NCBI RefSeq assembly: GCF_032818155.1
Contig: NZ_CP102590.1
Coordinates: 992,001-1,056,000 of the forward strand
Source of the DNA: Niallia taxi
GTDB taxonomy: Bacteria > Bacillota > Bacilli > Bacillales > Cytobacillaceae
DNA length: 64,000 bases
Reading direction: 5' to 3'
Of the stretch, positions 34,646 to 44,381 are shown in pieces; within the stretch, counting starts at the first letter, position 1, and every line of letters begins with the position of its first letter. The notes beneath the pieces were generated by a model, which saw nothing but the letters and a program-made list of their open reading frames with translations, was not told the origin of the DNA and made no database searches. A program made the translations under genes and the position numbers.

Positions 34646-36034
34646 TCAGTCATTTGATTTCATTTCAATTTGACGTAATACTCTTCCACCTAAAGTAGAG
34701 GAGGCATTATATAAATATTGGAGAACAACACTTCTCGTTTCATCAGCAACCTTTGCAAGGTCATTGGCCAGATTCTCAACTAAATGGTCCTGCTGTATGG
34801 AAGGAAGTGTATGAAAGTACTGGCCGGCCTGTGTAAAGTCGTCTTGTTTTGGAATACTGGAGCGTTGGAGGCGACCTTCTACATGCCTTCCTTTACCGCT
34901 TGTCACGAGCGCTGATGGCTCCCAGTCCTGCTGGTTGTTAATGGGTATTGATCGAAAACCAGAGCCTAGACGGTGCCGCTGAGAATCCCAGTATATATTG
35001 GAGCGCCCCTGCAGCATCTTATCATCAGAAAGCTCTGCCCCTTCTAACAGATTGGAAGGGGAAAAGGCCACTTTTTCGACCTGTTCCATATAATTGTATG
35101 GGTTGCGATTTAAAATCATCCGACCAACAGGAAGAAGGGGGTACTGCTGTTCATCCCATACCTTCGTGTCATCAAGTGGGTCATATGGCAAGCGAGCCTC
35201 ATCAGCTGTTTCCATTAACTGAACATAGAGAATATATTCGACCTTTTTGCCTTTTTCAATTGCCTCAAACAAATCCTTCCCAGCAATATCAGGATCCGAA
35301 CCATTCCAATAAGCAGACTCTTTACTGTCAATAAATTTGATGCCAGAGGACGGAAGCCAATGATATTTTACATAACGTCTTACACCTTGGGCATTTCTCC
35401 ATACATATGTACTCACACTGTGGCCAGGGATATGCCGGAGACTCTTAACTGTACCTGCATCAGAATATAAGCGGACAACGAAATGTATGGACTCAGGGGC
35501 ACGGGCAACAAAGCTCCAGAAGCGATTTGGATCAAGCAGATTGTTCACTGGGGAAGGAAGAAAGGCTTTAATCGACTCAGGAAAGCGAATCGCATCACGG
35601 ACAGAAAAAACGGGAATATGATTGCAAATCAAATCGAAAATACCTTTTTCTGAATAAAACTTTGTAGAAAACCCTCTCACATTCCGCGACGTATCCGGAG
35701 TGCCTTTCGTACTGACAGCAAGCGAAAACCTTACTGTAACTGGCACCTGCTGTCCTGGCTCCTGTAAAAAACATAGCTTCGTATATTCGCTCATAGAATG
35801 AATCGTTTGAAAGTAGCCAAAAGCACCATAGCCTTTTACATGTACGGGTCTTTCTGGAATTTTTTCATGGATAAAATTTTCTAATGTTTCATGAAGAATA
35901 TTATCCTGTTCCAAAACAGGACCTCTTTCTCCAACCGTCTCTGAATGCAACGCCCCAGGTAAATCATCCTGCCAGTTCGAGAGGTCTGTGTGATTCGCTT
36001 TTTTACTGTAAAAATGTCGTTCCTTTTCTTTCAA
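34646..36034 (-). CDS. Haem catalase, short divergent form
   Basis: 462 residues, a little shorter than the usual 480-plus of clade 3 enzymes. It breaks down hydrogen peroxide. The distal His is in RPVHVKGYGAFGYF, the catalytic Asn in DLICNHIPVF (aligned to the usual DLVGNNTPIFF), and the haem-ligand Tyr in RSNIYWDSQRHRLG. All are retained, though the surrounding residues are unusual. TTG start with a weak ribosome site; no downstream alternative is reasonable. A monocistronic unit. Confidence 0.9.
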   Translation of the reverse strand: MKEKERHFYSKKANHTDLSNWQDDLPGALHSETVGERGPVLEQDNILHETLENFIHEKIPERPVHVKGYGAFGYFQTIHSMSEYTKLCFLQEPGQQVPVTVRFSLAVSTKGTPDTSRNVRGFSTKFYSEKGIFDLICNHIPVFSVRDAIRFPESIKAFLPSPVNNLLDPNRFWSFVARAPESIHFVVRLYSDAGTVKSLRHIPGHSVSTYVWRNAQGVRRYVKYHWLPSSGIKFIDSKESAYWNGSDPDIAGKDLFEAIEKGKKVEYILYVQLMETADEARLPYDPLDDTKVWDEQQYPLLPVGRMILNRNPYNYMEQVEKVAFSPSNLLEGAELSDDKMLQGRSNIYWDSQRHRLGSGFRSIPINNQQDWEPSALVTSGKGRHVEGRLQRSSIPKQDDFTQAGQYFHTLPSIQQDHLVENLANDLAKVADETRSVVLQYLYNASSTLGGRVLRQIEMKSND

Positions 36035-36207
36035 TATAAACCAACCCCTGATTATTTATTGGAAATAATCCTTTATAAAAAGGAATGCTTAATCTTAATA
36101 ACGATACAAGTTATTCCGCAGTTTGCTAATATATGACAGACTTAAGCTGCTTTATTAAGAATGGGGTCAAATCCTCCTAAACTTTAGAACTTAGCTTTAC
36201 AAAATAA

Positions 36208-36238
36208 ACACAAAAGGTTTTTTTGTTTCCTTTTGTGT
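36208..36238. other. Inverted repeat between catalase and small membrane gene
   Basis: ACACAAAAGG / CCTTTTGTGT, 10-bp perfect arms around an 11-base T-rich loop. It sits upstream of both divergent genes and could be an operator or an RNA structure. Confidence 0.4.
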
Positions 36239-36287
36239 AATTTTATCCTAGATGTGTTAAGGTAATTAAAAAAAGTGGAGGTTTTCT

Positions 36288-36533
36288 ATGAGAAAATATG
36301 CTGCTGGACTTTCCATTGTTTTAACATTAATAAGTATCAGTCCCTTTTTTTTAAATGCTATTGATGAATGGCTAGTGGAAATATTTATTGTTTCTTTCCT
36401 AGCATCATTAATATTAGGATTGTATGCAAAGAAAAGTATTTTGAGAAAGCTTGCTCTTTGGTTTTTATGCATAGTATTTCTAGTCCTTGTACTATTTTAT
36501 GTTGTGATGACCTTGCTGTGGAATAAACCATAA
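36288..36533 (+). CDS. Small membrane protein, 81 residues (frame continues past stop)
   Basis: ATG with GTGGAGG 6-8 nt upstream. Three hydrophobic segments: YAAGLSIVLTLISISPFFL, IFIVSFLASLILGLY and LALWFLCIVFLVLVLFYVVM. After the TAA (36531-36533) the same frame stays open for 63 more codons to a TAA at 36723-36725 and encodes two further helix-like stretches. It may thus be a full small protein or the front half of an interrupted one. No family recognised. Confidence 0.6.
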   Translation: MRKYAAGLSIVLTLISISPFFLNAIDEWLVEIFIVSFLASLILGLYAKKSILRKLALWFLCIVFLVLVLFYVVMTLLWNKP

Positions 36534-36642
36534 AACTGGAGACAAGCGGTATATTTTCTTGGTTTATTGCTTGTTGTGACTTCTCTATGTAGTTTATTAA
36601 GAAATCGTATAAAACTGGTGCTATTAATACTTATAAGTCTTT

Positions 36643-36688
36643 ATGACAAAGAGGAGGGATCACCTAGTGAATCTTCCTTTTTTGTCAT
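36643..36688 (+). terminator. Imperfect hairpin with T run
   Basis: AGGAGGGATCAC / GTGAATCTTCCT with loop CTA is followed by TTTTTT and extended by flanking ATGACAAA / TTTGTCAT. Probably the terminator of the small membrane gene. Confidence 0.5.
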
Positions 36689-36783
36689 CAAGACTTTTTC
36701 ATTCATAAAGAATAGATTTTCATAACCGCATTATCCGATTAATTTCTTTGAACATACTTCAAATGGTGTTAACTGATTTCTTA

Positions 36784-36838
36784 TTGCCAGATATGAAGAG
36801 ACTAGATATAATAGTTTTATAATTTGTATGTACAAATT
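36784..36838 (+). promoter_or_regulatory. Promoter and palindromic operator of the second GH1 gene
   Basis: TTGCCA (36784-36789), 17 bp, TATAAT (36807-36812). Immediately downstream, AATTTGTATGTACAAATT (36821-36838) is a perfect 8-2-8 palindrome over the expected start of transcription. It suits repression by the GntR/UTRA protein encoded downstream. A related ATTGTTTACAAT lies before that regulator gene, near 38368. Confidence 0.65.
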
Positions 36839-36888
36839 TAATAAATATACAACAATTAGATAGATAAGTATGAATGAGGAGGGCAATA

Positions 36889-38298
36889 ATGAAATTTCCA
36901 CATGATTTTTTATTTGGTGCAGCATCTGCTTCTTACCAAGTGGAAGGAGCATGGAATGAGGATGGTAAGGGGGTAACAAACTGGGACGTATTTTCGAAAT
37001 TACCAGGAAAGACTTTCGAAGGGACGAATGGTGATGTCGCAATTGACCATTATCATCGCTATAAAGAGGATATTAAATTAATGGCTGAGATGGGTCTTGA
37101 ATCCTATCGTTTCTCTGTGTCATGGGCACGCATTCTGCCTACAGGTGATGGAGAAGTTAATGCTAAAGGCTTGGAGTTTTATAATAATCTTATCAATGAG
37201 TGCTTGAAATTCGGCATCGTGCCATTTGTGACATTGTATCATTGGGATTTGCCACTAACTTTAGAAGAGGATGGCGGTTGGACAAATAGACGTACAGCAG
37301 ATGCATTCGTTAAATATGCAGAAGTTTGCTTCCGTGAATTTGGGGACCGTGTTAAACATTGGATCACTTTCAATGAAACGGTCATGTTTACAGGGTTAGG
37401 CTATTTAAAAGGTGCACATCCACCAGGCATTACGAATGATGAGAAGAAATATTTCCAAGCAACACATTATGTGTTTTATGCTCATGCTAAAGCAGTAGAA
37501 GTGTATAAGAGCTTAAAGCAATACGGTGAAATCGGAATTACACATGTGTTTTTGCCTGCCTACAGTGTGGACGGCAAGCAAGCAAATATCAATGCTGCAC
37601 AGCATGCGAATGAATATGAGACTTTTTGGTATTATGATCCGATTTTACAAGGAGAATATCCATCTTATGTTGTGAAGCAGCTAGAAGAAAAGGGTTGGAC
37701 TCCTAGCTGGACAGAGGAAGAACTAGATACATTGAAAAGAAATGCAGAAAGTAATGATTTTATCGGCTTGAATTATTACCAGCCAATCCGTGTTGAAAGA
37801 ATTGCAGAAGGTTCGCTTGCAATGGAGCATTCAAGAGAATCCTCCACACTTGCTCCTGGTAACCCATCCTTTGACGGATACTATCGAACAGTCAAAATGG
37901 ATGACAAAACATATACAAAATGGGGCTGGGAAATCTCTCCACAAGGCTTCCTTGACGGCTTGCATATGTTAAAAGACCGCTATGGAGATATTAAAATGTA
38001 CGTAACTGAAAATGGCCTTGGCGACGAGGATCCAATCATTGATAACGAAATAGTCGATGTTCCTCGAATTAAATATATTGAAGAGCATTTAAAGGTTGTG
38101 AAGCGTGCAATAGAAGAAGGAATTAACTTAAAAGGCTATTATGCATGGTCTGTTATTGATTTGTTAAGCTGGCTTAACGGTTATAAGAAGCAGTACGGAT
38201 TTATTTATGTCGACCACGCTGATAATCTGAACAGAAAGAAAAAGCTTTCGTTTCATTGGTACAAGCATATCATTGAAACGAGAGGGGAAGAGCTTTAA
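36889..38298 (+). CDS. GH1 beta-glucosidase / 6-phospho-beta-glucosidase
   Basis: 469 residues, GH1 TIM barrel. Signature FPHDFLFGAASASYQVEGAW, nucleophile TENG (Glu374). The acid/base motif reads FNET (Glu163) rather than the usual NEP; the Glu is kept and only the following Pro is replaced. ATG 36889 has GAGGAGGG upstream, whereas ATG 36874 sits within it. It is followed by a GntR/UTRA repressor gene and has its own palindromic operator. Whether it acts on phosphorylated or free beta-glucosides cannot be decided here. Confidence 0.9.
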   Translation: MKFPHDFLFGAASASYQVEGAWNEDGKGVTNWDVFSKLPGKTFEGTNGDVAIDHYHRYKEDIKLMAEMGLESYRFSVSWARILPTGDGEVNAKGLEFYNNLINECLKFGIVPFVTLYHWDLPLTLEEDGGWTNRRTADAFVKYAEVCFREFGDRVKHWITFNETVMFTGLGYLKGAHPPGITNDEKKYFQATHYVFYAHAKAVEVYKSLKQYGEIGITHVFLPAYSVDGKQANINAAQHANEYETFWYYDPILQGEYPSYVVKQLEEKGWTPSWTEEELDTLKRNAESNDFIGLNYYQPIRVERIAEGSLAMEHSRESSTLAPGNPSFDGYYRTVKMDDKTYTKWGWEISPQGFLDGLHMLKDRYGDIKMYVTENGLGDEDPIIDNEIVDVPRIKYIEEHLKVVKRAIEEGINLKGYYAWSVIDLLSWLNGYKKQYGFIYVDHADNLNRKKKLSFHWYKHIIETRGEEL

Positions 38299-38307
38299 TA
38301 TAAAACG

Positions 38308-38338
38308 AAACCTCCTATTGTAAATAGGAGGTTTTTTT
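38308..38338 (+). terminator. Terminator between GH1 and GntR/UTRA genes
   Basis: AAACCTCCTATT / AATAGGAGGTTT, 12-bp perfect arms, T7 run. Confidence 0.88.
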
Positions 38339-38420
38339 GCTGGTGAATCATTTTAATCAAGTCATTTATTGTTTACAATAGAGTCAATACACTAACTGTT
38401 TTTTTATGAAGGAGACTTTT

Positions 38421-39128
38421 ATGGCAGTAAAATATAGAGAGATAGCGGAGTTCTTGGAGAAGGAAATTACAGAAGGGAAATTTGACGAGACGAATAAACT
38501 TCCAACAGAGGAGGAGCTTGCCAAACAATTTGAGGTAAGCAGGAGCACTGTCAGAAAAGCAGTCACACAGCTTGTTAATCGGGGCTATATTTACCAGGTT
38601 CAAGGGAGCGGGATGTTCCTGAGAAAAAAATCGGAAACAGATTATATCAACTTAGGGAGCTTGCGTGGTTTAACAAAGGATTTGCCAGCTAAAATAATTG
38701 AAACGAAGGTTTTAGAACTGCATGTCATGGAGGCAGATGACGAGCTGGCAAGTAGACTTCAATGTGAAACAGGAGCCAAATTGTACTATACAAAGCGTTT
38801 GCGCATTGTCAATGAAGAGCCTTTTTCCATTGAAATCAGCTATTTTAAAAAGGATATTGTTCCATATTTAAATGAGGAAATAGCTGTACAATCAATTTAT
38901 ACCTATTTAATTGAAGACTTAAAGCTAAGCATCGGGTTTGCAGACAAGGTGATAAATTGTGCGTTGATGGAGGAAGACACAGCCAATTTGCTGCAATTAA
39001 AAAGCGGCGATCCTGGATTGATAATCGAAAACACCGTATCACTTACAAATGGCATCATATTTGAACTGTCGAAATCGATCTTTCATTTTCAGAAAGCAAA
39101 AATATTGAATAGAGTTAGCTTTAAATAA
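38421..39128 (+). CDS. GntR-family regulator with UTRA domain
   Basis: About 235 residues. Winged helix at the N-terminus (KLPTEEELAKQFEVSRSTVRKAVTQLVNRGYIYQVQGSG, about 25-63) and a UTRA ligand-binding domain, which in sugar regulators senses a phosphosugar (LYYTKRLRIVNEEPFSIEISYF). ATG 38421 has AAGGAG 6 nt upstream; ATG 38406 overlaps it. It probably represses the preceding GH1 gene through the palindrome at 36821 and has its own transcript after the terminator. Confidence 0.9.
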   Translation: MAVKYREIAEFLEKEITEGKFDETNKLPTEEELAKQFEVSRSTVRKAVTQLVNRGYIYQVQGSGMFLRKKSETDYINLGSLRGLTKDLPAKIIETKVLELHVMEADDELASRLQCETGAKLYYTKRLRIVNEEPFSIEISYFKKDIVPYLNEEIAVQSIYTYLIEDLKLSIGFADKVINCALMEEDTANLLQLKSGDPGLIIENTVSLTNGIIFELSKSIFHFQKAKILNRVSFK

Positions 39129-39176
39129 GAAGCAGATTAGTCGGATATTTAGGTATTCCTGCTCATAAATGATAAC

Positions 39177-39218
39177 AAAACAGTCCCATTTCCTAAAAGG
39201 AAATGGGACTGTTTTAAT
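39177..39218. terminator. Bidirectional terminator between GntR/UTRA and chemoreceptor genes
   Basis: AAAACAGTCCCATTTCC / GGAAATGGGACTGTTTT, 17-bp perfect arms with loop TAAAA. Confidence 0.9.
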
Positions 39219-39240
39219 AAGTGTTAACGATATTTAATTA

Positions 39241-40935
39241 TTACAATTTAAATTTCTTAACACTATCACGCAGACTTTCCGCCATTGTAGACATAGTCGA
39301 AGCAGAATTTGCGATTTCTTCAAATATTGCAGTTTGCTCTTCAGAGGTAGCGGCAATTTGTTGAACATTGCTTGTTGTTTCAACAGATATTGCACTTAGC
39401 TCTTCCATTGATTTAGATACTTGTTGAACACCATTATTCATGTCTTCAATCGCAGTATTAACCTCTGTGATTTGCGTATTAACACCTTCAACTGATTTCT
39501 TGATATCAGCAAAAGCACCTCTTGCATGCTCAAACGTTGTAACACCATCTTCTAATTTGCTGTATCCAGAGTTCATTGCCTCAACAGCATTTGAAGATTC
39601 TACTTTAATAGTTTCAATTTTATTTGTAATATTGTTTGCAGCAGTTCTAGATTCCTCCGCTAATTTACGCACCTCTTCAGCTACTACTGCAAATCCTTTA
39701 CCATGATCCCCGGCTCTTGCTGCCTCAATCGAAGCATTAAGCGCCAACAGGTTAGTTTGGTCTGAAATGGCAGTAATCAATGAAATAATTTCGCCGATTT
39801 CATTCGTTTGCTTGCTTAATCTATTAACAACCTCAGAAGTATGTTTCATAGATTGGTGAATTTCATCCATTTGCTCAAGCGCGGAATCAATAACCATGGA
39901 ACCATTTGTTGCAACCTTAGAAGTTTCATTAGAATTTGTAGACACGTCCTTAACATTTGCAGCAATAAGCTGCATACCATTAGAAACATCAAATATCCCT
40001 TTGTTCATTTTATCGATATTTTGAGTCTGATTTTCCACACCACTTGATACTTCCTGAATAGATTCAGTTACTTGAACAACGGAAATATTTGTTTGCTCAG
40101 CACTTGAGCTAAGTTCTTCAGCAGTTGTTGAAACCTCTTGGGCATTATGAGCGATTTTATTAATTAAAGTGTTAAGATCCAATACCATTTGCTGTGTTCC
40201 AGCTGCTAGCTGACCAATTTCATCTTCTCTATTAATATTCAGGTCTTTTACTTCTAAGTTACCATCAGCAACTTGGTTTACGTAGTTCTTTATAGCAATG
40301 ATAGGATTTGTAATTCGTTTGCTAATAAAGTAGGCAATGATTATTCCTAAAATAATAAAGATGACAGTTAAAGCTAATGACGTATAAAGTGCCTGTGATT
40401 TCAGTGCATTGATAAATGATGCATCCATATCAATACCAGCAATCATATCTGTTCCCTTTATAGGAGCAAAGATAGATTTATGAACCCCGAATTCATCCTT
40501 ATAAATATCACTATATTGAATTTTTCCTTCTGATAGTGTTTGTTTCATAGCATCAGAAAAAGTGTAATCCGACCCTTGCTCGTCAGAGTTACTTAATGCA
40601 ACAATGTATTCGTTATTCCCTTTTTTTGCAAGAACATAAGTGTTTTCAACCTTATGTTTTTGCTGGTAATAATTCACTTTGTCTAGTAGTTCTTTATATG
40701 TATCTGCATTGCCACTATCAGCACTTTCTACAAGAGTAGGATCAATGTTTTCAACCATGTCATTAAGAACTGTTTCTAAACGATTCTCAAACTGGTCAAT
40801 AACATAATTGTTAATAATATTCATTGAAAAAGTATAAAGAGTTGCACTAAATATAACGGAAAAAATAGCAATAGGTATAACAAAATCTAAAATGTTTTTA
40901 AATAGTATCGACTTTTTTCTAGAGGGTAACTTCAA
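39241..40935 (-). CDS. Methyl-accepting chemotaxis protein (coupled to decarboxylase)
   Basis: 564 residues. One N-terminal helix (about 15-38), an external single-Cache-like sensor (about 40-185), a second helix (about 187-210), HAMP, then the signalling domain with the hairpin tip in [28 protein letters not shown]. It senses a small molecule outside and signals to CheA. TTG start inside the 3' end of the decarboxylase gene (17-bp overlap), with GGAGG 10 nt upstream, so translation is coupled. Same sigma-D/c-di-GMP riboswitch leader as the decarboxylase. Confidence 0.9.
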   Translation of the reverse strand: MKLPSRKKSILFKNILDFVIPIAIFSVIFSATLYTFSMNIINNYVIDQFENRLETVLNDMVENIDPTLVESADSGNADTYKELLDKVNYYQQKHKVENTYVLAKKGNNEYIVALSNSDEQGSDYTFSDAMKQTLSEGKIQYSDIYKDEFGVHKSIFAPIKGTDMIAGIDMDASFINALKSQALYTSLALTVIFIILGIIIAYFISKRITNPIIAIKNYVNQVADGNLEVKDLNINREDEIGQLAAGTQQMVLDLNTLINKIAHNAQEVSTTAEELSSSAEQTNISVVQVTESIQEVSSGVENQTQNIDKMNKGIFDVSNGMQLIAANVKDVSTNSNETSKVATNGSMVIDSALEQMDEIHQSMKHTSEVVNRLSKQTNEIGEIISLITAISDQTNLLALNASIEAARAGDHGKGFAVVAEEVRKLAEESRTAANNITNKIETIKVESSNAVEAMNSGYSKLEDGVTTFEHARGAFADIKKSVEGVNTQITEVNTAIEDMNNGVQQVSKSMEELSAISVETTSNVQQIAATSEEQTAIFEEIANSASTMSTMAESLRDSVKKFKL

Positions 40936-42568
40936 CTTTCATACCCTCCATTTTCATTATGGATTTCTCAATAGCTGTTATCATATGGTCTAAATGTTCC
41001 ACTTCTGTATATGGTGAAATCGAGAATAATTTAGAAACATAAATAGGAAGACGCTCAATTGAATCACTTACATCTACTAAGCATTGCTTTTTAGTATCAC
41101 CGAAAAATACATCTTCACGTTGTTGACCAAGAATTTCAAATAATTCATAGTTTAATTCGTTTGTAAGATTTATTTGTTCAGCAGTTGCTTGACCGCTTTG
41201 TTCAAGATCCCATTGTACAGTGTCTTGGTAAATACGGAATGTAGTAATAGGACCGATATTTTTTTCGTTAGTAATTCCCATATTAGGGATTCTTTCTTTT
41301 AGCATTTTTCTGAAGGCGATATTAACGCGAACATAATTTGCCAGAATCTGTTGGTAGCCTTCAACACCGAACGCTAATAATGCTGCATAAATAGCAATTG
41401 AGCTTCCCATTCTTGAGCATTCTAATGTATAACCTGTATGGTAGCTTCCATAACCACGATTACCAACATAAGGAGTTTCAAACTCTTCAAGGTCAAGAAG
41501 ACCAAGGCTCTCACCATTTTTCACTAGGAAAAGACTTGTTAAATATGGTGTTTGACCAAGCTTTTGGAAGTCAAAGCATAGGCTATCCGCGATTGAGATA
41601 TACTGCATTCTTTCATTAATTTGCATTAAACCTTCCAATACATCCTTTTCAAAGTTAAGAGGATTGTTAGTGAAATTGTAATTGGCAAATAATGAATAGA
41701 ATCCGCCTAATGCAGAATCTGCATGAATATGTATTGGTTTTAACTGATGTTTTTTCTCTAATTCAGTCGTAATTTCTTTAATACTTTTCACATCGTCAAT
41801 ACCGAAGCTATCAGTAGTTCCAGTTGTAGCTACAACATAGATTGGAATACCGCCTTTTTGAATAACAGCTTCCATTTTCTCTTGAAGATCTGTTATGTCC
41901 ATTGCAAAGTCGCTTCCAGCTTTAACGCGAATTAAATGGTTGCTGCCTATTCCAGTTGCTTCAACAGATTTTAATAGACTATAATGGGCATTTTCTGAAG
42001 CGAAGCAGTAAAGATTATTTGGTACGCCTTCCTCTTTAGCATTTGGAAATTGCTTAGCAATTGCTAGACGCAGACCGCTGAAAACGGCACCCTGTCCACC
42101 CCAAGTAGTGTATCCCCAGCTTTTTGTGTAATCATACCCAACAAGCTTAGACATCATTGAAATTACTTTAACCTCTGCTTCTGCTGCTGCAGGGCCATAT
42201 ACATCCCATAGGTTGTTTCCATTTAAAATCGAAGTCGTTAGTAGTCCAATAATTCCAGGAATACTTGCCATTGGTAAAACATTAGTAACGAAATTTCTAG
42301 TATGGTAAGGATGTCCATCAGAAAGAGCGATCAGTTTATTTACTATTTCCTCCATATTAATTCCGGAGTTTGGAGTAGCGGCATTTTCAACTATTTCTTT
42401 GTACAAATTGTCACTTTTCTCTTGAATAGGACCTAATGTAGATTTGTTAGGATCCTTCTTGCTATCAATTCCACTTAATAATTGCTCGATATAACCTAAT
42501 AATTCTAATTGCTGCTGTTTATTTCCATCTTCACTAGGAAATAACTGCTGTACTTTTTTAAAATCCAT
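40919..42568 (-). CDS. PLP-dependent (group II) decarboxylase
   Basis: 549 residues, a type I fold enzyme of the glutamate/aromatic amino-acid decarboxylase superfamily. Motifs: [38 protein letters not shown], the PLP-binding Asp in [13 protein letters not shown], and the Schiff-base Lys in [15 protein letters not shown] 42568 has TTGGAGGAAATT upstream; the TTG at 42580 lies in that ribosome site. It is the first gene after a c-di-GMP riboswitch and overlaps a chemoreceptor gene. The amino-acid substrate is not predictable; glutamate, tyrosine and related acids are possible. Confidence 0.85.
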   Translation of the reverse strand: MDFKKVQQLFPSEDGNKQQQLELLGYIEQLLSGIDSKKDPNKSTLGPIQEKSDNLYKEIVENAATPNSGINMEEIVNKLIALSDGHPYHTRNFVTNVLPMASIPGIIGLLTTSILNGNNLWDVYGPAAAEAEVKVISMMSKLVGYDYTKSWGYTTWGGQGAVFSGLRLAIAKQFPNAKEEGVPNNLYCFASENAHYSLLKSVEATGIGSNHLIRVKAGSDFAMDITDLQEKMEAVIQKGGIPIYVVATTGTTDSFGIDDVKSIKEITTELEKKHQLKPIHIHADSALGGFYSLFANYNFTNNPLNFEKDVLEGLMQINERMQYISIADSLCFDFQKLGQTPYLTSLFLVKNGESLGLLDLEEFETPYVGNRGYGSYHTGYTLECSRMGSSIAIYAALLAFGVEGYQQILANYVRVNIAFRKMLKERIPNMGITNEKNIGPITTFRIYQDTVQWDLEQSGQATAEQINLTNELNYELFEILGQQREDVFFGDTKKQCLVDVSDSIERLPIYVSKLFSISPYTEVEHLDHMITAIEKSIMKMEGMKVEVTL

Positions 42569-42629
42569 AATTTCCTCCAAATTATTTTTTGCTAATAAGA
42601 TAAATACTTTAGAATCTAAAAAAGAGGTT

Positions 42630-42660
42630 CAAAAAAAAAGGCCCTATGTAAATAAGGGCT
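42630..42660 (-). terminator. Riboswitch-linked terminator
   Basis: On the minus strand, GCCCTTAT / ATAGGGC is followed by a T9 run. It lies between the aptamer and the decarboxylase start, so it is the probable expression platform. A GCTGCAA / TTGCAGC hairpin just upstream could compete with it. Confidence 0.75.
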
Positions 42661-42689
42661 GCAAACAAAAATACATTAATAATATGTAT

Positions 42690-42790
42690 GTTGCAGCTCA
42701 GCCATCATAGCTATAAAAATGCCTTAGACCCGAAGCTTTGCGTCTTCACTTTTCAGTGAGTTTGCCAGAGATATATAAAGAATTTATCCT
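42690..42790 (-). promoter_or_regulatory. Cyclic-di-GMP class I riboswitch (GEMM)
   Basis: Reading the minus strand, the aptamer core is present in order: GGCAAAC, a CACTGAAAAGTG hairpin with GAAA tetraloop, GACGCAAAGC, GGGTCTAAGGC, and AGCTATGATGGCTG closing the second helix. These are the conserved GEMM-I positions for c-di-GMP binding. A terminator follows, then a PLP decarboxylase and a chemoreceptor gene. Whether ligand turns expression on or off was not determined. Confidence 0.9.
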
Positions 42791-42807
42791 ACTAACCTAT
42801 GTCAAAA

Positions 42808-42834
42808 TTATCGGTCGAATTTCCTATTTTTTTA
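42808..42834 (-). promoter_or_regulatory. Sigma-D (motility) promoter
   Basis: Minus strand TAAA, 15 bp, then ACCGATAA, matching the sigma-D pattern TAAA-N15-GCCGATAT at 10 of 12 positions. The start would be near 42800, about 10-20 nt before the riboswitch aptamer. Confidence 0.7.
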
Positions 42835-43240
42835 GCAAAATTTTAAAGTTGTTAAATTCTGAAAGTTCAACACTTTTAATTTTCTTTAAACCTTTAAATG
42901 TTCGTTTGCTAAAGTACATACTTCTTTTACAAAAACTTAATTTATTGTTTTTATAGTTCTTTTATTTATTAAAGATATTTCACCATGTTTTCACTAAACA
43001 TTATTAAACTGCAAATATCGAAAGGAGGAAAAAAACAGTCAACATTAGGTTTAGGAAATGTTCTGGGTTTTCTTTTATAGCAACCAGTTATCATCTTTCA
43101 CAGTTTTATTAGGAATAAGGAAGTTAGACAGGAAGAACACAAATTTGTTTATCCTTTCCAACTAAACCATCTATAAATTAATGAAATCCACGCTTACTTA
43201 TAAAATGAAAAAATAATACTAACAACAAGGAGCGAATAAA

Positions 43241-43897
43241 ATGGGTATTTTCAAGCGAATTAAAACAATTACAACTTCAAGTATAAATGGAATATTGGAT
43301 AAAGCCGAAGATCCAATTGCGATGCTGAATGAATATTTACGAGAAATGGAGCAAGAGCTAAATAAAGCACAATCTGCCATTTCCAAACAGCTATTTGCTG
43401 AAAACAAACAAGCTGCATTAATAGCACAAACGAAGGAATATATTGGGCAAAGAACACGACAAGCAGCATCGGCTCTCCAGAAAGGAGATGAGGCCGCTGC
43501 TAAATTGGCGCTCCAGGAAAAAATCAATCTTGAACAACAGCTTAGCCTGTATAATCAACAGCTTGATGCAATCAAGGAGCAGACGATTATACTGGAGGAC
43601 AAGTTTAGAGAGCTGCAGAACACACTTAATGAACTGAAGCAAAAGAAAACGGTGCTTGCATCTCGTGCAAATGTTGCGAAAAACGCTAAGCAAATCCAAA
43701 ACATTACTGTATCCTTCGGTGCAGATAATATTTTGCGAGGTGTTACTAGAATGGAGGAGAAAATCCTCTTTTTGGAAGCAGAGGTCCAAGCTGGAGGATA
43801 TACAACGACTCCATTGAACGGTGTTGACAACACTGTTAGTGAAGAGGCAATAGCTGCTGAGCTGAATAAGCTTAAGGGTGAAAAAGAGGCTATATAA
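43241..43897 (+). CDS. pspA: PspA/IM30-family membrane-stress protein
   Basis: 218 residues, almost entirely helical coiled coil. The N-terminal amphipathic helix MGIFKRIKTI and the motif LDKAEDPIAMLNEYLREME match PspA, LiaH and Vipp1. Such proteins assemble into rings or rods that stabilise the cytoplasmic membrane under envelope stress. AAGGAG ribosome site, single-gene unit. It is closer to the PspA type by length and start; LiaH is the alternative. No clear ECF-sigma promoter was found. Confidence 0.88.
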   Translation: MGIFKRIKTITTSSINGILDKAEDPIAMLNEYLREMEQELNKAQSAISKQLFAENKQAALIAQTKEYIGQRTRQAASALQKGDEAAAKLALQEKINLEQQLSLYNQQLDAIKEQTIILEDKFRELQNTLNELKQKKTVLASRANVAKNAKQIQNITVSFGADNILRGVTRMEEKILFLEAEVQAGGYTTTPLNGVDNTVSEEAIAAELNKLKGEKEAI

Positions 43898-43905
43898 TTT
43901 AGGGG

Positions 43906-43935
43906 AAAGCACCTGGTTTGGTGCTTTTTCTTTTT
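43906..43935 (+). terminator. Terminator of the pspA-like gene
   Basis: AAAGCACC / GGTGCTTT, 8-bp perfect arms with a T run. Confidence 0.8.
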
Positions 43936-44285
43936 GCGATGAAGAGAGAAAGTGCTTAATAAACAGACGGAAATCCGCAGAACGGTTCTTTAACAGAACA
44001 ACGGAATAAGACAAGGACACATAATGGCGGCAGGCTTTGTCGGGCATGAGAGTGCACAGGTTTGAATATTGCTTTTGTGCATGAAGGTAAGTGTTTCAGA
44101 TAAACTTAACAATAATCATTGTCTTTACGAGATTTTGCTTAGATAGGAAATTAATGCCAAGTCTATCATAAGGGTAGATAATTTCTGCCTTTTACGCTCT
44201 TTTCTTATTTTTAAAAAAATAGGTGTGTCCATGGGGAGAAGCGGTTTCTGTTAAGCACTTTCGCTAATATATTATAAGGTATTAA

Positions 44286-44381
44286 GAAATCAAGTTTGGT
44301 AAGGGAGGCGGCGGTTCAGTTGGAGTCAATCGTAATGGAGAAGGACAAGCTGTAATTACCATGATAACGGAAAAAAAATAA
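44286..44381 (+). pseudogene. Gly-rich open frame lacking a start codon
   Basis: A stop at 44283-44285 precedes and no ATG/GTG/TTG occurs in frame. The peptide is Gly-rich and ends ITMITEKK. A ribosome-site-like AAGGGAGG lies inside it. It could be the 3' end of a lost coding sequence. Confidence 0.2.

Larger units (their letters stand above)
36534..36888. other. Region after the small membrane gene: open frame, hairpin, promoter
   Basis: The first 190 bp continue the upstream frame (36534-36725: VYFLGLLLVVTSLCSLL, then IKLVLLILISLYDKEE). The rest is the promoter and operator of the GH1 gene. Confidence 0.4.
42569..43240. other. Intergenic region: riboswitch leader and AT-rich spacer
   Basis: 42630-42834 is the minus-strand promoter, riboswitch and terminator. 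The rest (about 42840-43240) is AT-rich. It contains an AAAGGAGG at about 43021 with no usable start codon after it, and would hold the pspA-like promoter. No gene recognised. Confidence 0.6.

Noticed and set aside
36208..36238. Inverted repeat as a catalase terminator
   Set aside because: It lies upstream of both divergent genes, so it cannot end either transcript; retained only as a structural feature.
43021..43120. AAAGGAGG followed by about 22 open codons
   Set aside because: No ATG, GTG or TTG at a usable distance, and no recognisable peptide.
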